A stretch of 64,000 nucleotides of DNA from Siphonodentalium dalli (Eukaryota; Mollusca; Scaphopoda; Gadilida; Siphonodentaliidae), in assembly GCA_032622095.1 (NCBI GenBank), contig CP136064.1, positions 261,121,863-261,185,862 on the forward strand, in the 5' to 3' direction. Made by a program: the position numbers and the translations under genes. Positions 1-14,500 of this stretch are shown piece after piece; positions within the stretch are counted from its first letter, which is position 1, and every line of letters starts with the position of its first letter. The notes beneath the pieces were generated by a model. That model was given only the letters and a program-made list of their open reading frames with translations, was not told the origin of the DNA and ran no database searches.

Positions 1-29
1 CAGTTTGATATAGATGGGCACACAAATAA

Positions 30-98
30 ACTACCTTCTCTGGGCCGTATATTGACGAGTCCACCAGGACGAGTCCATTGCGGCCCAGAGAAGGTAGT
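30..98 (+). repeat. 18-bp-stem hairpin with hammerhead-like loop
   Basis: Bases 30-47 pair perfectly with 81-98. The 33-nt interior holds two direct copies of gacgagtcca (54-63, 68-77) and an inner GTCC/GGAC stem (59-62 with 67-70). The order ttgacga - stem - gag resembles a hammerhead ribozyme core, but two core bases differ and no clear stem III or cleavage triplet is seen. Confidence 0.4.
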
Positions 99-229
99 GT
101 TACCAATATATATCTTGCAATTAATTCCGCAGTATTTTAAATAAAATGCACTATGGCATGGGAACTACGATGTTTCCGGTATGAAATAGCACACCACATA
201 GTTGACATCCTATTGCATTACTGCAAAAT

Positions 230-615
230 ATTACGTTATCAATGATTCAGTGTGTCAAAAAATGGTTGTATTATGTAATCAGTCTGTCTGTCTAGCCATC
301 CGTCCATTTTCATTGTTGGTGTCCGACAACCAACTAGGATTATTTGATCAGAACCAAAGTTGGTGTGTGTGTTATATCATTCAGCTAAAAATACAGGCCA
401 AGTTAAATATGGGTTCCGTCCAATTATTTTTACATGACAGCATGACGGCACTGTTTCGACTTCATATTTGCCCGATTTCATAACATTTTGGTTTGTGACG
501 AATAACTCAAGTATGGATTACTTCATCAGAACCGAAATTGGTATGTGTGTAGATAAAATATGGGTTCTATCCAATTTTATTTTTACAAGAGTTATGACCT
601 TTATTCAACTTAGAA
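230..615 (+). repeat. Diverged dispersed repeat (boilerplate type 1), two units
   Basis: Two degenerate units with phrases such as aatacaggccaagttaaata, gggttccgtccaatt and gagttatgacc. Better-preserved copies occur near 21440-21890, 32262-32480 and 43800-44570. No coding capacity. Confidence 0.5.
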
Positions 616-625
616 TTCATCTGAT

Positions 626-989
626 TTAACCCTTTACCCAACAAACCGGCCAAAACCGGCCAAATAAAACTTCAACAGCCTAAAATATCTTCGGTCTGTC
701 TCAATAGAACCATACAAATATGGATATCATTGGAACCGGCTCCTTGACCACATTGTGATAGTTACAGTTATGCCCTGTGCCAATGCATTCTCTTATATAT
801 GCGAGTTAGAATGCATTGGCCTAAAAAAATCTTTTTTTAACACTTTTTACCATTTTTTCTTACATTCTTGAACAATTTTTAATGTGTTAAGCCAATGCAT
901 TCTCTTATATATGCGAGGCGACCTATGGTCGACTCGCATATATAAGAGAATTAATTGGCACAGGGCCGTTCTGTTTGGTAAAGGGTTAA
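626..989 (+). mobile_element. Family A MITE (TTAA-flanked, piggyBac-like)
   Basis: Starts TTAA|CCCTTTACCCAACA and ends GGTAAAGGG|TTAA. Carries an arm of GGCCAAAACCGGCC and a conserved block (tatggatatcattggaacc), then two copies of the shared palindrome, the first missing its centre. No transposase, so non-autonomous. Confidence 0.7.
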
Positions 990-1132
990 TAAAAAATTTA
1001 CGAGTAAACTAACAGACATATTTAGCCACGCCCCAGTGATATTTGTTTTGCCTCTTCTTTACGATGATGATGTCAGTGGGAGACATGTCGACCCCACATC
1101 TCTGATGTGATTCTTGTTTCCCTCTCTTTTAG

Positions 1133-1324
1133 GATACCGTGTTGATGAGGGCACTGAGAGACATGAACCTTCCTAAGTTTGTGTATGAGGATGTACCTCT
1201 ATTCTTGGGTCTTATTGGTGATCTGTTTCCTGGCCTCGACTGTCCGAGGGTTCGATATCCTAACTTCAATGACGCAGTGGAAGGAACTTTGGAGGAGAAT
1301 GGGTACATTTTGCTTGAACATCAG
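1133..1324 (+). CDS. DNAH10: DNAH10 exon 1 of window: AAA1/AAA2 boundary
   Basis: 64 codons, phase 0 at both ends, after a pyrimidine-rich acceptor (cctctcttttag) and before donor gtaaat. Encodes [20 protein letters not shown] and [17 protein letters not shown], the highly conserved stretch following AAA1. The last bases of the exon and its donor recur, diverged, at about 1417-1443 and 1480-1505. Confidence 0.9.
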
Positions 1325-4300
1325 GTAAATACAAGCTTAAGACTAAACAGTTATTGTAGAGCCCTTTGAAGATTCGATTCGGTGTTGACATCGGCGAATA
1401 CAGGATTTATAGGCACATATTTTGCTGGAACATCGGGTAAATACAGGATTTCTCAAGGGTTTATAGGCTTCATTATCACATATTTTGCTGGAATATCAGG
1501 TGAGGTGATGGCCCTACAGGATTTCTCAAGGCTTTATAGTAGGGCCCTTCGAAGATTTGATTTGGTATTGACATCGGTGAATACAGAATTCTCAAGGATT
1601 TTTGGCACCATTATCACATACCTTACGTATATTAATTTCGCTCAGAACTATTTTTTTGGGATGTTCAGTAAATAGAAGCAGACAATATACAATTATCGTA
1701 TTGTTTTGAGGTTGACATGAGGAATTGAGTGCCAGGTCGATTTTTGTATCAACCCATATACCCTGTGCCAATGCATTCTCTTATATATGCGAGTCGACCA
1801 TAGGTCGCCTCGCATATATAAGAGAATGCATTGGCCTAACATTTTTTTTTTTTTTTTAAATTTTTTTTCAATTTTAATAATTTATTCTTATATTCTTTAA
1901 CAGACTTATTTTGTAGGTTTAGGGCCGATGAGATTGGCCCCTGGCACTCAAAGGGTTAATAGATAAAACAAACTTGTGCAGAAGGATTCCTATTCATTGG
2001 TGGGAAATGATACAGATAATAAGTTCAATAAACGGCATATGGTTGTTTGTTGAACTTATTATGATGAATAATGATTTAATATTAACCCTTTTTTTTTATA
2101 TAATACTCGATGAAGTCAATATTCACCAAGGTTGTAGGCTGAGGTGAATATTGACTTTCAAGGGCTGAAATTACTCATGTCAACCAAGAAACAATGCGAT
2201 AACTGTTTTATTATATGAAACACGCTTTGATTGGACAAGACATTGTGACGTTGAACGTCGTTGGGGAAAACCTGATCTATTTTCAGATCTGATAATAAGT
2301 TATGTTAACCCCTGAAGTATCTGACATCACTCAGAACTGTTATTAACCTGTTTCATTAATGAGGGGAACATCGGTAGATATCTCAATTTTTTCATTAGGT
2401 TTTAACATAGGAATTGGGGAAAGAAACTTATGATCATATCATATTTAACCCTTTGAGTGCCAGGTCGATTTTTGTATCAACCCATATACCCTGTGCCAAT
2501 GCATTCTCTTATATATGCGAGTCGACCATAGGTCGCCTCGCATATATAAGAGAATGCATTGGCCTAACAATTATTTTATTTTTTTTTAATTTTGTTTACA
2601 ATTTTAATAATTTATTCTTATATTCTTTAACAGACTTATTTTGTAGGTTTAGGGCCGATGAGATTGGCCCCTGGCACTCAAAGGGTTAATAGATAAAACA
2701 AACTTGTGCAGAAGGATTCCTATTCATTGGTGGGAAATGATACAGATAATAAGTTCAATAAACGGCATATGGTTGTTTGTTGAACTTATTATGATGAATA
2801 ATGATTTAATATTAGGCCAAACAAAAAAAGTATTTTGATTCTCGGGCAATTTTTTTTGAGAATCGATGAGGGAGCGAGGGTTTTATTTTTATTTTTTATT
2901 TTTGTTATGGGGATAATGCCCATAGTTAGCATGGGTTATTATACCTTCCCAGGTTAAGAAAATGTAAGGAGAACATTGTTTTGTATAAACTAATGTATTC
3001 CACTATAAAGAATTACCAAATATCACATTGTACTACCCGTACATCAAATCTAAATAAAGAATGACATAAATATGACATTGTACTATCCTACATCATATAG
3101 CCTATTATAGGATTTACCAGAATGATATATATATACAATGTATATTTCAAATTACTATTGTTGATATATTTGAAATATGTATGTACCTATTTATATCTAT
3201 CTATATACTTTAATATTTATCCATCTATACTATAGTAACTATACATGCTAGCCATAAAAACTTCAAATATTATTATATTAAACCAGCAAACACATCGCCA
3301 ATACTTGGGGTTTGGGCAGTTTGGTAGTTATCTTGCCTAGTGTCTGTTTTTTGAATACTAACACATACACCATTGTATGTCTATCATATTCGATGTTTGA
3401 AACAAATAATTTATGTTTTCTAGTTTCCTATTTTCGTGTTATCATTTGACAGCTTCGGTCAAATTGAAATTCATAATAAAATGGTTCAACGAGGGCCATT
3501 TTTCCAGACGAGGCTATGCCCGAGAATCAAAACCCTTTTTTTTTTTGGCCTTAACCCTTTTTTTTTAATATAATACTCATTGACGAGTAGTTCTCTTATG
3601 AAATGTTTCGATAATAAGTTCAACAAACGGCCTCCAGATTCCAATGTTTACTTTTACTACTGGGTGGGAGAATCCATGTACTAGTAGTACAGAAAGGGTT
3701 AAAATGGTACTAATATTAAACAAATTAGATTAAAGGTCGTTTCATTTTAAAGGTCGTTTCATTGCTACTTGAATATAAAATGAGTTTTGTCATGATAGAT
3801 ACATCGGTACAAACACATTGTATATATATTTAATATACATATGCATTTTATCCACAGGCCGACAAGGTTGTGCAGCTTTATGAGACTATGCTTACTCGTC
3901 ACACGACAATGATTGTCGGACCAACTGGCGGAGGAAAATCTGTTGTCATCAATACATTGTCTCAAGCACAAACCAGGTAATTATTTATTTCCCTAAAGCC
4001 ACAAAGGATGTTGAATTTTGCTCTATAAATATCATTATTTTGACAGTAATCTGGGTTTGGAAACTTGAATGCATCATTAATTCACTAATTTGCCTCTGCA
4101 TGGCCTCATCTGCTATGGGAGACCTAGACGCAGATTTAAGTTCCCAGATGGTGAGGATCATTATCTGAGCATATCCCTCTTTTAACCCTTTACCCAACAG
4201 AACGGCCCTGTGCCAATGCATTCTAAGAGAATGCATTGGCTTAACACATTAAAAATTATAAAATTGTTAAAGAATGTAAGAAAAAATGGTAAAAAGTGTT

Positions 4301-5514
4301 AAAAAAATATTTTTTTTAGGCCAATGCATTCTCTTATATATGCGAGTCGACCTATGGTAGACTCGCATATATAAGAGAATGCATTGGCACAGGGCATAAC
4401 TGTAACCATCACAATGTGGTCAATGAGCCGGTTCCAATGATATCCATATTTGTATGGTTTTATTGAGACAGACCCAAGATAATTTAGGCTGTTGCAGCTT
4501 TATTTGGCCGTTTTTGGTCGTTTTTGGTCGTTTTTGGCCGGTTTGTTGGGTAAAGGGCTAAATAGGATTGATTCTGCAATTTTGTGATCTGCCGTCTGCT
4601 TATTTGTCCTAAACACATTCCATTGTAGACTGAATAGAGAATCCATCAAGTAAACAAAGGTTTAACCTTTTCATGACTGGAGCTGCGTTGGTGCAGTATT
4701 ACAGATCATGTGCCAACTGGTGCATTCTCTTATATTTGCGAGGCTCTCTATCGGAGACCCTCATATATAAGAGAATGTATTGGCACAGAGTTTTTGCAAA
4801 ATATTCAGGAAGTGGCAGTCATGGATAATATGTGAGATCTCATTTATTTTAGGCTGGGCGTTCATACAAAGCTGTTCACCGTTAATCCTAAGGACCGAAG
4901 TGTCATCGAGTTGTATGGTATACTGGATCCGGTGACTCGAGATTGGACCGATGGTCTGCTGTCAAACATATTCCGAGAAATCAACAGACCAACTGAGAAG
5001 AGCGAGAGGAAGTATATCGTATTTGATGGAGATGTAGATGCATTGTGGGTGGAAAACATGAATTCTGTGATGGACGACAACAGGCTTCTGACACTAGCAA
5101 ACGGTGAACGTATTCGTCTACAGAAACACTGTGCTTTGTTGTTTGAGGTAATTATGTCAATGTACAAAATTAGGTATACCGGTGTAACAGTTTATCTTCC
5201 CCCCCCTGGGTATCTCCCCCCCCCCCCCCCCCGCCCTGGGTATCTTCCCCCCCCACTCATATATTTTTTTTCCCTCACTTATTTTATATTATTATGGTAA
5301 GAAATGCCGAGAAAACTATTAAAAAAAATAAAAAAATATTTTGAAGTTTAACTTAACCCCTCACACAATAGCATAAACATGTCAAAATATTACCTTACGA
5401 TTTTATCGTTTATTTTGCTTTATATTGTCATGAAATGCCGAGAAATTAACTTTATATGAGAACAATTTAATAGAGTAAGAATTTGGGGTGGGGGGAAATA
5501 TCCAGGCCTGAGTA

Positions 5515-5545
<31 letters not shown>

Positions 5546-8500
5546 AGCGGCTATATATGACAAAAATTAAACGTATGATTTTATTGCTTAATTTGATTTA
5601 TATAGTTATGAAATGGCGAGAAATTAACTTTATATGAGCAAAATTTGATAGAGTAAGAATTTGGGGTGGGGGGGAAGATACCCAGGCCTGAGTATCTTCC
5701 CCCCCCCCATATATGCGAGTCTCCCATAGGGTGGCTCACACATATAAGAGATTGCATTGGCCTAACAATATTTACCTTGACCGTGTAAGCCAGTGCATTC
5801 TGTTATATATATGCGAGGCTCCCTATGGGAGACTCGCATATATATGAGAATGCACTGGAACATGATCTTTAATGCTGCACTAGCGCAGCTCCCATCATGA
5901 AAGGGTTAAATCACTGAATAACCTCATTCTTTCTCAGGTCCATGATCTGCAGTTTGCTTCCCCTGCCACCATCTCACGATGCGGTATGGTGTATGTCGAT
6001 CCCAAAAACTTAGGATTTGTACCATATTGGAAAAAATGGGTTAACTCAAGACCAAGCAAAAATGAACAAGGTGATCTCCATAGACTGTATGACAAATACG
6101 TCCCAAATCTGGTGGATTACATCATCGAGGGAATACAAGAAGGACGTCAGGCGGACAAGCTGAAGGCCATCATCCCACTCACCAACCTTAACCTGGTATG
6201 TATGATCCACACTGATTGAACGGTTCCAAGTAATTATTCAGGGTTTCCACTTGGGGTTGGGTGAATTGTACCCCTATTGCCGCTGGGGAAAATCTACTAG
6301 TATTTAGGTACTGTAAACTGGGAGACAAAACATGAATTTAAATTAGTGAGTAAAATAAGTGTACTGACAATTTTTTGTACCGCCACAATTGGTGGAGTAA
6401 TTGATAATGTTAAAATTATCAATTTATTTTGACGTCTGACCTCACTACATTCATAACAACATGTTATACCATGAAATGTTCCTGATTATTCTTCAGATTC
6501 TTCATCTGGACCTCGTCTACATAATTATTTATAAGAACCAGTCAGAATAGAGGGTTAGTTGAGAACGTAATCGCGATGTATCCAGACAGAAACAACCATG
6601 TGGTTTTTAAGTATTAGTGATGTCTGTTCCGATATCTTTCAGAATAACTGTTAACCCTTTACCCAACAGAAGGGCCCTGTGCCAATGCATTCTCTTATAT
6701 ATGCGAGTCGACCATTGGTCGCCTCGCATATATAAGAGAATGCATTGGCTTAACACATTAAAAATTGTTAAAGAATGTAAGAAAAAATGGTAAAAAGTGT
6801 TAAAAAAAGATTTTTTTTAGGCCAATGCATTCTCTTATATATGCGAGGCGACCTATGGTCGACTCGCATATATAAGAGAATGCATTGGCACAGGGCATAA
6901 CTGTAACTATCACAATGTGGTCAAGGAGCCGGTTCCAATGATATCCATATTTGTATGGTTCTATTGAGACAGACCGAAGATATTTTAGGCTGTTGAAGCT
7001 TTATTTGGCCGGTTTTGGCCGGTTTGTTGGGTAAAGGGTTAATGAACAGGGTCCCAAAACTTAAACCCACAATGAAAACTTGTACAAGACGCAATGCCAC
7101 CCTTTCTTTACTAAATGGATTCTTCCACTCAGTTATAAAAGTATACATTGGAATGGTCTATTATTCATTTGGAGGGATGTTCGGGGTAATGAAAGCAGAC
7201 GACAGACAGAAGAATAGATAATACGAGTTGTTCTGTTGTAAAATATAGAGATCCGGGGGGGCTGGGAACACCACAGAATACAAGCGTAAACCTGTCTTCG
7301 GTAACATGGACAAAGGTGATCATTATCTAGGTACACATTCCGAAGCGCCACTTGGACAATTCCATAGTCAGTAAAATTAAAAACAGGAGCATAATAGAGG
7401 TATGCCTGGTGTTTTGAAATTTGGAAAATATAGGTATACATATGACAGAGTATGCGTACCAGTATCGTAGAATCACGCACTATCATAAATGAACTAGTTA
7501 TACGTAGAGTATTAAAATATTTTTTAGTTTCATGATTGTCCCATACCGGTAGTTTCAGTAAAAGATGGGAGCGTGGTACATAGTTAGGTGTTACAAATTT
7601 AGAAATTAGGAATGTAAGCATAGGCCGCGAGTTTTCGAAAGGGTTAATTTTGAAATTTATAGTTATGTACATGAGTAAGCAGTTGTAGAATGTAAGTGTA
7701 GGTGTAAGTCTGCAGTAAAATGCTAAATATCACTGGAATCGTCGTCAGTTATGTACCTGGTGATGGAGTGTTTAAACAACAGACCACCGCTTTTCGACAC
7801 TTTTTAACACAAGACGCAATGCCACCCTTTACTAAATGGATTCTTCCACTCAGTTATAAAAGTATACATTGGAATGTTCTATTATTCATTTGGAGGGATG
7901 TTCAGGGTAATGAAAGCAGACGACAGACAGAAGAATAGATAATACGAGTGCAGATCAAGTTCTATTTAATTGGTTTTGTTGAACTTATTATCAGAACATT
8001 TCCTAAGGGAACTACTCATCAATGAGTATTTAGTATAGAAATGGTTAACCCTTTCTCTTTGTTGAACTTATTATCTGAACAATTTTCACTAATGAATAGG
8101 ATTCCTTCTGCACTTTCTATTGTCTGTTTGTCTGCTCATATTTCCTGATATCCCTCTAATTGAATTATAGACCCTTCCAATGTATACATTTATGATTCAG
8201 TAAGACAATCCATTTAGTATAGCAAAGGTTAAAAAATAATGAATAAACTTAAAATCAAAGTACCAAGCCTGCAAATAGTGTGTCTGTCATTTGCAAACTG
8301 AGGTCCACATAGGGCAAATTTAGTGACACTCTCATGGCAAGCGTCACCAAATTCACCCTCTGGGGACCTCATTCTGCATGGCCTCATCGACTATGGGAGA
8401 CCGAGGATTAGATTTAAGTTACACAGTTGAAGATGGTGATTTTCACCTTTTAGTCACCTCGATTATGCATTTTATCTTTTTCAAATTAGGGGATATAGAC

Positions 8501-11500
8501 TATAGATAGTTCCCAGATGATGAGGCCTAAGCAGAAATAAGTCCTCATTCTGCAAATAACACACACACTATTTGCAGGCCTGCAAACAAGCCTTGAAATG
8601 GTGTGTCTGTCATTTGCAAAATGAGGTCCCCAGATGGTGGATTTAGTGATGCTACCCCGCATAGTGGGCTAGCATCACCAAATTACCCTCTGGGGACCTC
8701 ATTCTGCTTACATCTCAGCAGAATGAGGTTCCCAGAGGGTGAATTTGGTGATGCTAGCCCGCTATGTGGGGTAGCATCACTAAATTCACCCTCTGGGAAC
8801 CTCATTCTGCAAATGACAGACACACTATTTCAAGGCTTGCCTACAAACTAATTTTTTCAGGTTGTTCAATTGTCACACATGCTGGATGCTCTGTTAGTCC
8901 GAGAAATTCCGGAACCTGATGAAATGGAGGCGCTATTCTTACAAGCCATGTACTGGTCACTAGGAGGCGCTCTTGTCGAAGACGGTCGCGAGAAATTTGA
9001 TACATACGTAAAATATCTAGCATCTCTAAATCAGATCATGGATGAAAGTCAATTGGCAGGACCAGGTATGTTTTTAACCCTTAACCCTCTATGAATGGAG
9101 CTCCTGAAATTGTGTGAAAACCCTGTGCCAATGTATTCTCTTATATATACAAGTCTCCCATAGAGAGCTTCGCAAATATAAGAGAACACTTCAACTGGCC
9201 TAATAATATTTACATTGACCTTGTAAGCCTGTGCATTCTCTTATATATGCGAGGCTCCCTATGGGAGACTAGCATATATAAGAGAATGCACTGACACAGG
9301 GTCTTTAATGCTTCACCAGGCAGATCCCACCATGAACCTCATGAAAGATAATTAGCTTGGAAATACATTATGTCAATTTATTGGGGAATATTTCTTATGT
9401 CAATTTCTTGTGGAAATATGCCAATATGGAATAATATCAAGATAGTAAATGGCTCTCCTAGCTTGAAATAACAGCTCTCTTGAGTAATTTAAGGAGGGCG
9501 GTTATGGCCCTCCTGCAATTTTCAAATTGCCAGTACTTAAATATTGATGTCTAATGATCTAATACTTGATGTATAGTGACCTGATACATTTTTTTTCAGG
9601 AGAAATTCCTGGTACCGGTTCAATTTATGATTTCTTCTGGGACACCGAAGAGAGAAAATGGATTCCATGGTCAAACAAAGTTACTAAATACATACACAAC
9701 CCTGACATGAAGTACAATGAGATACTGGTACCGACCATCGACACCATTAGAGCCACATGGCTGCTCCAGTTAATGGTCAGAATCAAACGCCCTGTTGTTC
9801 TAATTGGCGATACTGGTACATCCAAAACAGCAACAACCTCAAACTTCCTCAGAACCTTGGATCCCGAAGCAAATGTAAGTATATGCAGTTTAAAAAAAAA
9901 TGGGATGTATTATGTCATTGATTTTTCGTTTCCAGATGATAACTTTAGTCAAGCCTGCAAATAGCATGTCTGTCATTTAGTGATGCTAGCCCGCTATACA
10001 AGGTCAATGTAAATAATTACTCAAGAGAGCTGTTATTTCAAGCTAGGAGAGCCATTTACTATCTTGATATTATTCCATAGCGGGCTAGCATCACTAAATT
10101 CACCCTCTGGGGACCTCATTCTGCTTAGGCCCTCAACTGCTATAGCAGACCTAGGATCAGATTGAGGTTCCCCAGTCGGGCACCTCAATTATGAATTTTA
10201 TCTTCTGCAAATTAGGGGATATAGAAACTTCCTAGAAGGGAAATGTAACTAAAACAATCTTAATTTGATACCATAGATACTTCCCAGAAGAAGAAGACAC
10301 GCTATTTGCAGGCTTGACTTTAGTAAGTCAGAACAGTGTAACTCAAGGAGTTGAGGCTCTAATGAGAGTTGAATTTGAATTTAACTTCTGAATATTTTTC
10401 TGTAATTAAGGCTTGTTTTCTTTGATTACTTCTTCTACAATATTGAGATTTTATAAATTTGATCTCAAATCAGTGTTGAAGTAAATGGTATTTTTCTTTC
10501 CACAAATGTGCTTATTAATAATGTTTTTAATAACTCTGAAAGTGCTGTGAAACACTCACTGGGGGCGCATAGTGAACAAACTTGTTCAAAGCAAGTATTT
10601 TAACCCTTTGAGTGCCAGGTTGATTTTTGTATCAACCCATATACCCTGTGCCAATGCATTCTCTTATATATGCGAGTCGACCATAGGTCGCCTCGCATAT
10701 ACAAGAGAATGCATTGGCCTAACAATATTTTTTTTTTTTATTTTTTTTTTTACAATTGTTTACAATTTTAATAATTAATTCTTTTATTATATGCTTCCCC
10801 ATTAAATAGTGGGTAATTGCCGTGGCGTAGAGCGTTATATCCATCGCCTGGACCGACTCGATGGATAACACTGACCGACTCGATGGATAACACTGACCGA
10901 CTCGATGGATAACACAATAGTATTACTTTTTCGGAGATCACTTCCGGTTTATAGCGGCGAATCACATTAAGTTTCAAAGCGTATCAATAACAGCCAGACT
11001 ATTGTTTTAATTATTGATTTTCACGGTTCATAAACTGTTATTTAATTGTTATAATGTTAACTCATTTGTTTTAATATATTCTTATCCCTAAATTATGTAT
11101 ACATTAATTTTCTCGCATCATTTCAGAATAAAACAATGGGGACTATTTCTTATGGCGGCTATGCTCGATATTTGTCATTCAGTGGTGAGCAAATAAATTG
11201 ATGGAATGTAAACAAAATGCAAATGTCGAAGCTTTCTAACAATTTGAAGTGAACTGTAGGACAAAATTAGCAGTTTTGGTGCGGTTTATAGCGCATATAA
11301 TAAAAAGAAAACCTACGGGTTTTGGTTGAATACCCGGATTATCTCATTCGTGGGTGCAAGGAAGTACAGAATTTCCACTCGCGGCTTGCAGCCGCTCGTG
11401 GAAATTATGTACTTCCTTGCACCCACTCATGAGATAATTCGGGTATTCAACCAAAACTCGTAGGTATTCTCTATATATTCTTTAACAGACTTATTCTGTA

Positions 11501-14500
11501 GGTTTAGGGCCAATGAGATCGGCCCCTGGCACTCAAAGGGTTAATTAATTTTATATCAAAATTGCCAGCACACAACATTCTATCATATAAATCAGATATA
11601 GTGACTCTCGTTAGAGAAATCATAACATCATTCTATCATATAAATCAGATATAGTGACTCTCGTTAGAGAAATCATAACATCATTCTATCATATAAATCA
11701 GATATAGTGACTCTCGTTAGACAAATCATTCTATCATATAAATCAGATATAGTGACTCTCGTTAGAGAAATCATAACATCATTCTATCATATAAATCAGA
11801 TATAGTGACTCTCGTTAGAGAAATCATCAGCACACAACATCATTCTATCATATAAATCAAATATAGTGACTCTCGTTAGAGAAATCATAACATCATTCTA
11901 TCATATAAATCAGATATAGTAGAGCTGGGACGGTTATGGGTTTTTCGTGACCGGTTATGAACGGCAAAAAACCGCGATTAACCGGTTAACCACATATTAT
12001 AGGTACTATTATGGGTGGGTAAGCCCAGTATGCAGAACGGCGATGATTGTGATGCTCACTGACATGGTAAGTTTGAGAACGGCTCCTGCCCATTATACAA
12101 AGAAGTTGTCACCCATGACACACATAATCACATATCTAATTAAGTACACATCTTCAATTTATTACTGAATAAAATAAATATACAATGTCATTCCCCTGTG
12201 AGGCTGTGTTGTGTTCATTTATTGTCCTTGTAAAATTACTCCATCGCCATCGGGATATGTGATCGGGCGGGAAGCTGAACACACCGACACGGAAGTGACG
12301 ACTAGAAAGGTTTAATATACATTCCGGAATATTTTATTGATTATTCCGCAATTTCCGGTAGCTGGGTGGGCGAACAATTATTATTTATTCTTAATGAAAT
12401 ACTTACATATACGTTGGTATGTGATGTTGTCCGGGGGGGGGGGGGGGAATGGATTGAAGGGCCGGGAGTCTCAAGAAATAACTAGTCGTTGATAACAAAA
12501 ACAATTATCTTCCTGATAATAATACTGAATACGAGTCATGCGATGTGACAATGTTGTAAGATCACACGTGTGCTGACCCTTTGATGTTTCGTTTTGACGT
12601 CGGCATGCTGTTAAATGTAGCCTTCAAAGAGCCGACACACGGCGTTTGATGTTGTTCCGTCAATCTCGGATTCATTTTAATTGACGGAGACAGATTAACC
12701 CTCTTATAGCCAGTTATAGCTGACCATCACAGTGATCGTACACTATAATAGTGATGTTACGGTTAACCGACCACGGCAAATCCGTGACCGGTCACGGCCA
12801 TAGTTGGTGGTTAACCGGTTAACCGCATAACCGTCCCAGCTCTAAGATATAGTGACTCTCGTTAGAGAAATCATAACATCATTCTATCATATAAATCAGA
12901 TATAGTGACTCTCGTTAGAGAAATCATCAGCACACAACATCATTCTATCATATAAATCAAATATAGTGACTCTCGTTAGAGAAATCATAACATCATTCTA
13001 TCATATAAATCAGATATAGTGACTCTCGTTAGAGAAATCATCAGCACACAACATCATTCTATCATATAAATCAGATATAGTGACTCTCGTTAGACAAATC
13101 ATTCTATCATATAAATCAGATATAGTGACTCTCGTTAGAGAAATCATTCTATCATATAAATCAGATATAGTGACTCTCGTTAGACAAATCATTCTATCAT
13201 ATAAATCAGATATAGTGACTCTCGTTAGACAAATCATTCTATCATATAAATCAGATATAGTGACTCTCGTTAGACAAATAATTCTATCATATAAATCAGA
13301 TATAGTGACTATCGTTAGACAAATCATTCTATCATATAAATCAGATATAGTGACTCTCGTTAGACAAATCATTCTATCATATAAATCAGATATAGTGACT
13401 CTCGTTAGACAAATAATTCTATCATATAAATCAGATATAGTGACTCTCGTTGACAAATCATTCTATCATATAAATCAGATATAGTGACTCTCGTTAGACA
13501 AATCATTCTATCATATAAATCAGATATAGTGACTCTCGTTAGACAAATCATTCTATCATATAAATCAGATATAGTGACTCTCGTTAGACAAATCATTCCA
13601 TCATATAAATCAGATATAGTGACTCTCGTTAGACAAATCATTCTATCATATAAATCAGATATAGTGACTCTCGTTAGAGAAATCATTTTTGTTTGTATAT
13701 TGGTGATTTGTGATCAGGATGAATGGCGGACTGTTTATTTACATTTTTGCATAGTTCAGATGTTGTGTTTTATGAAAGGCAACAGCCATTGTTGTTGAAT
13801 GTTTCAACAATAGCAGTTCAATGATCCATTCTTCAAATTGTTGTAGCGGCTGAGTCATAAAATATCAGTTTTAACTCTTTCAGTGCCAATTTGAAAAATT
13901 ATCAAGGAAATATGGGTTGATACAAAAAATCGTACTTGGCACTGAAAGGGTTAAGTAGTGAAATAAGCACTTAATATGTCTTTAAATTTCAGCTTCTTTT
14001 GAACATGAACTTCTCGAGTAGGACGACATCTTTGGATGTGCAGAGAAACTTGGAAGCTAATGTGGAGAAGAGAACAAAGGATACGTATGGACCTCCTCCA
14101 GGCAAGAGGTTGATCATCTTCGTAGATGACATGAACATGCCACAGGTTAGTTCCTATCTCTCTGATTCGACCAAATCTATGAATCTTTATCATATATTAT
14201 TAACACTTTAACCCTTTCTATACCAAATGGATTCTAAAATTGTTTTAAGAGAGTATTTGACTAATTGTTTAGGAATAAATAACATGCATTAGACATGACA
14301 ACATTTGGATCATGGCACAAGAGTGATAATAATATTAGTATTAACATTAATAACATGAAATAATTTAAGAAATGGATGTTGATTTGCTTGCGTTCCATAG
14401 AGTATGGATGCAAGTTGGTCTGACATATTAGATTAGAAGAGCATTAAGCGCCCATTTCCAAAGTTATTTACATGACTTGATGCAAGTTGCGTCTACAAAA

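Larger units (their letters stand above)
10600..11544 (+). mobile_element. Family B MITE interrupted by a hairpin-tipped insertion
   Basis: B-family ends with TTAA at 10600-10603 and 11541-11544 and one palindrome (10651-10720). The T-rich spacer is split by about 690 bp of other DNA (about 10786-11472). Confidence 0.65.

Noticed and set aside
892-960. Palindromes as microRNA precursors
   Set aside because: Near-perfect arms with almost no loop and many dispersed copies fit MITE cores, not a conserved microRNA hairpin.
2084-2444. Possible promoter or alternative first exon between the two family B copies
   Set aside because: Only a small gtcaatattcacc / ggtgaatattgac inverted repeat is seen; no TATA-initiator arrangement or coding sequence supports it.
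4862-5167. Minus-strand ORFs overlapping DNAH10 exons (for example at exons 3, 18, 30)
   Set aside because: Antisense shadows; the + strand frame encodes conserved dynein motifs with proper splice sites.
13010-13686. Long ORFs on both strands with a 15-residue repeat
   Set aside because: The 45-bp satellite period keeps all frames stop-free; no start context, no similarity, and it lies inside a DNAH10 intron.
11580-13686. CRISPR-like regular repeats
   Set aside because: Units are contiguous or separated by the same short phrases, not by unique spacers, and the context is a eukaryotic intron.
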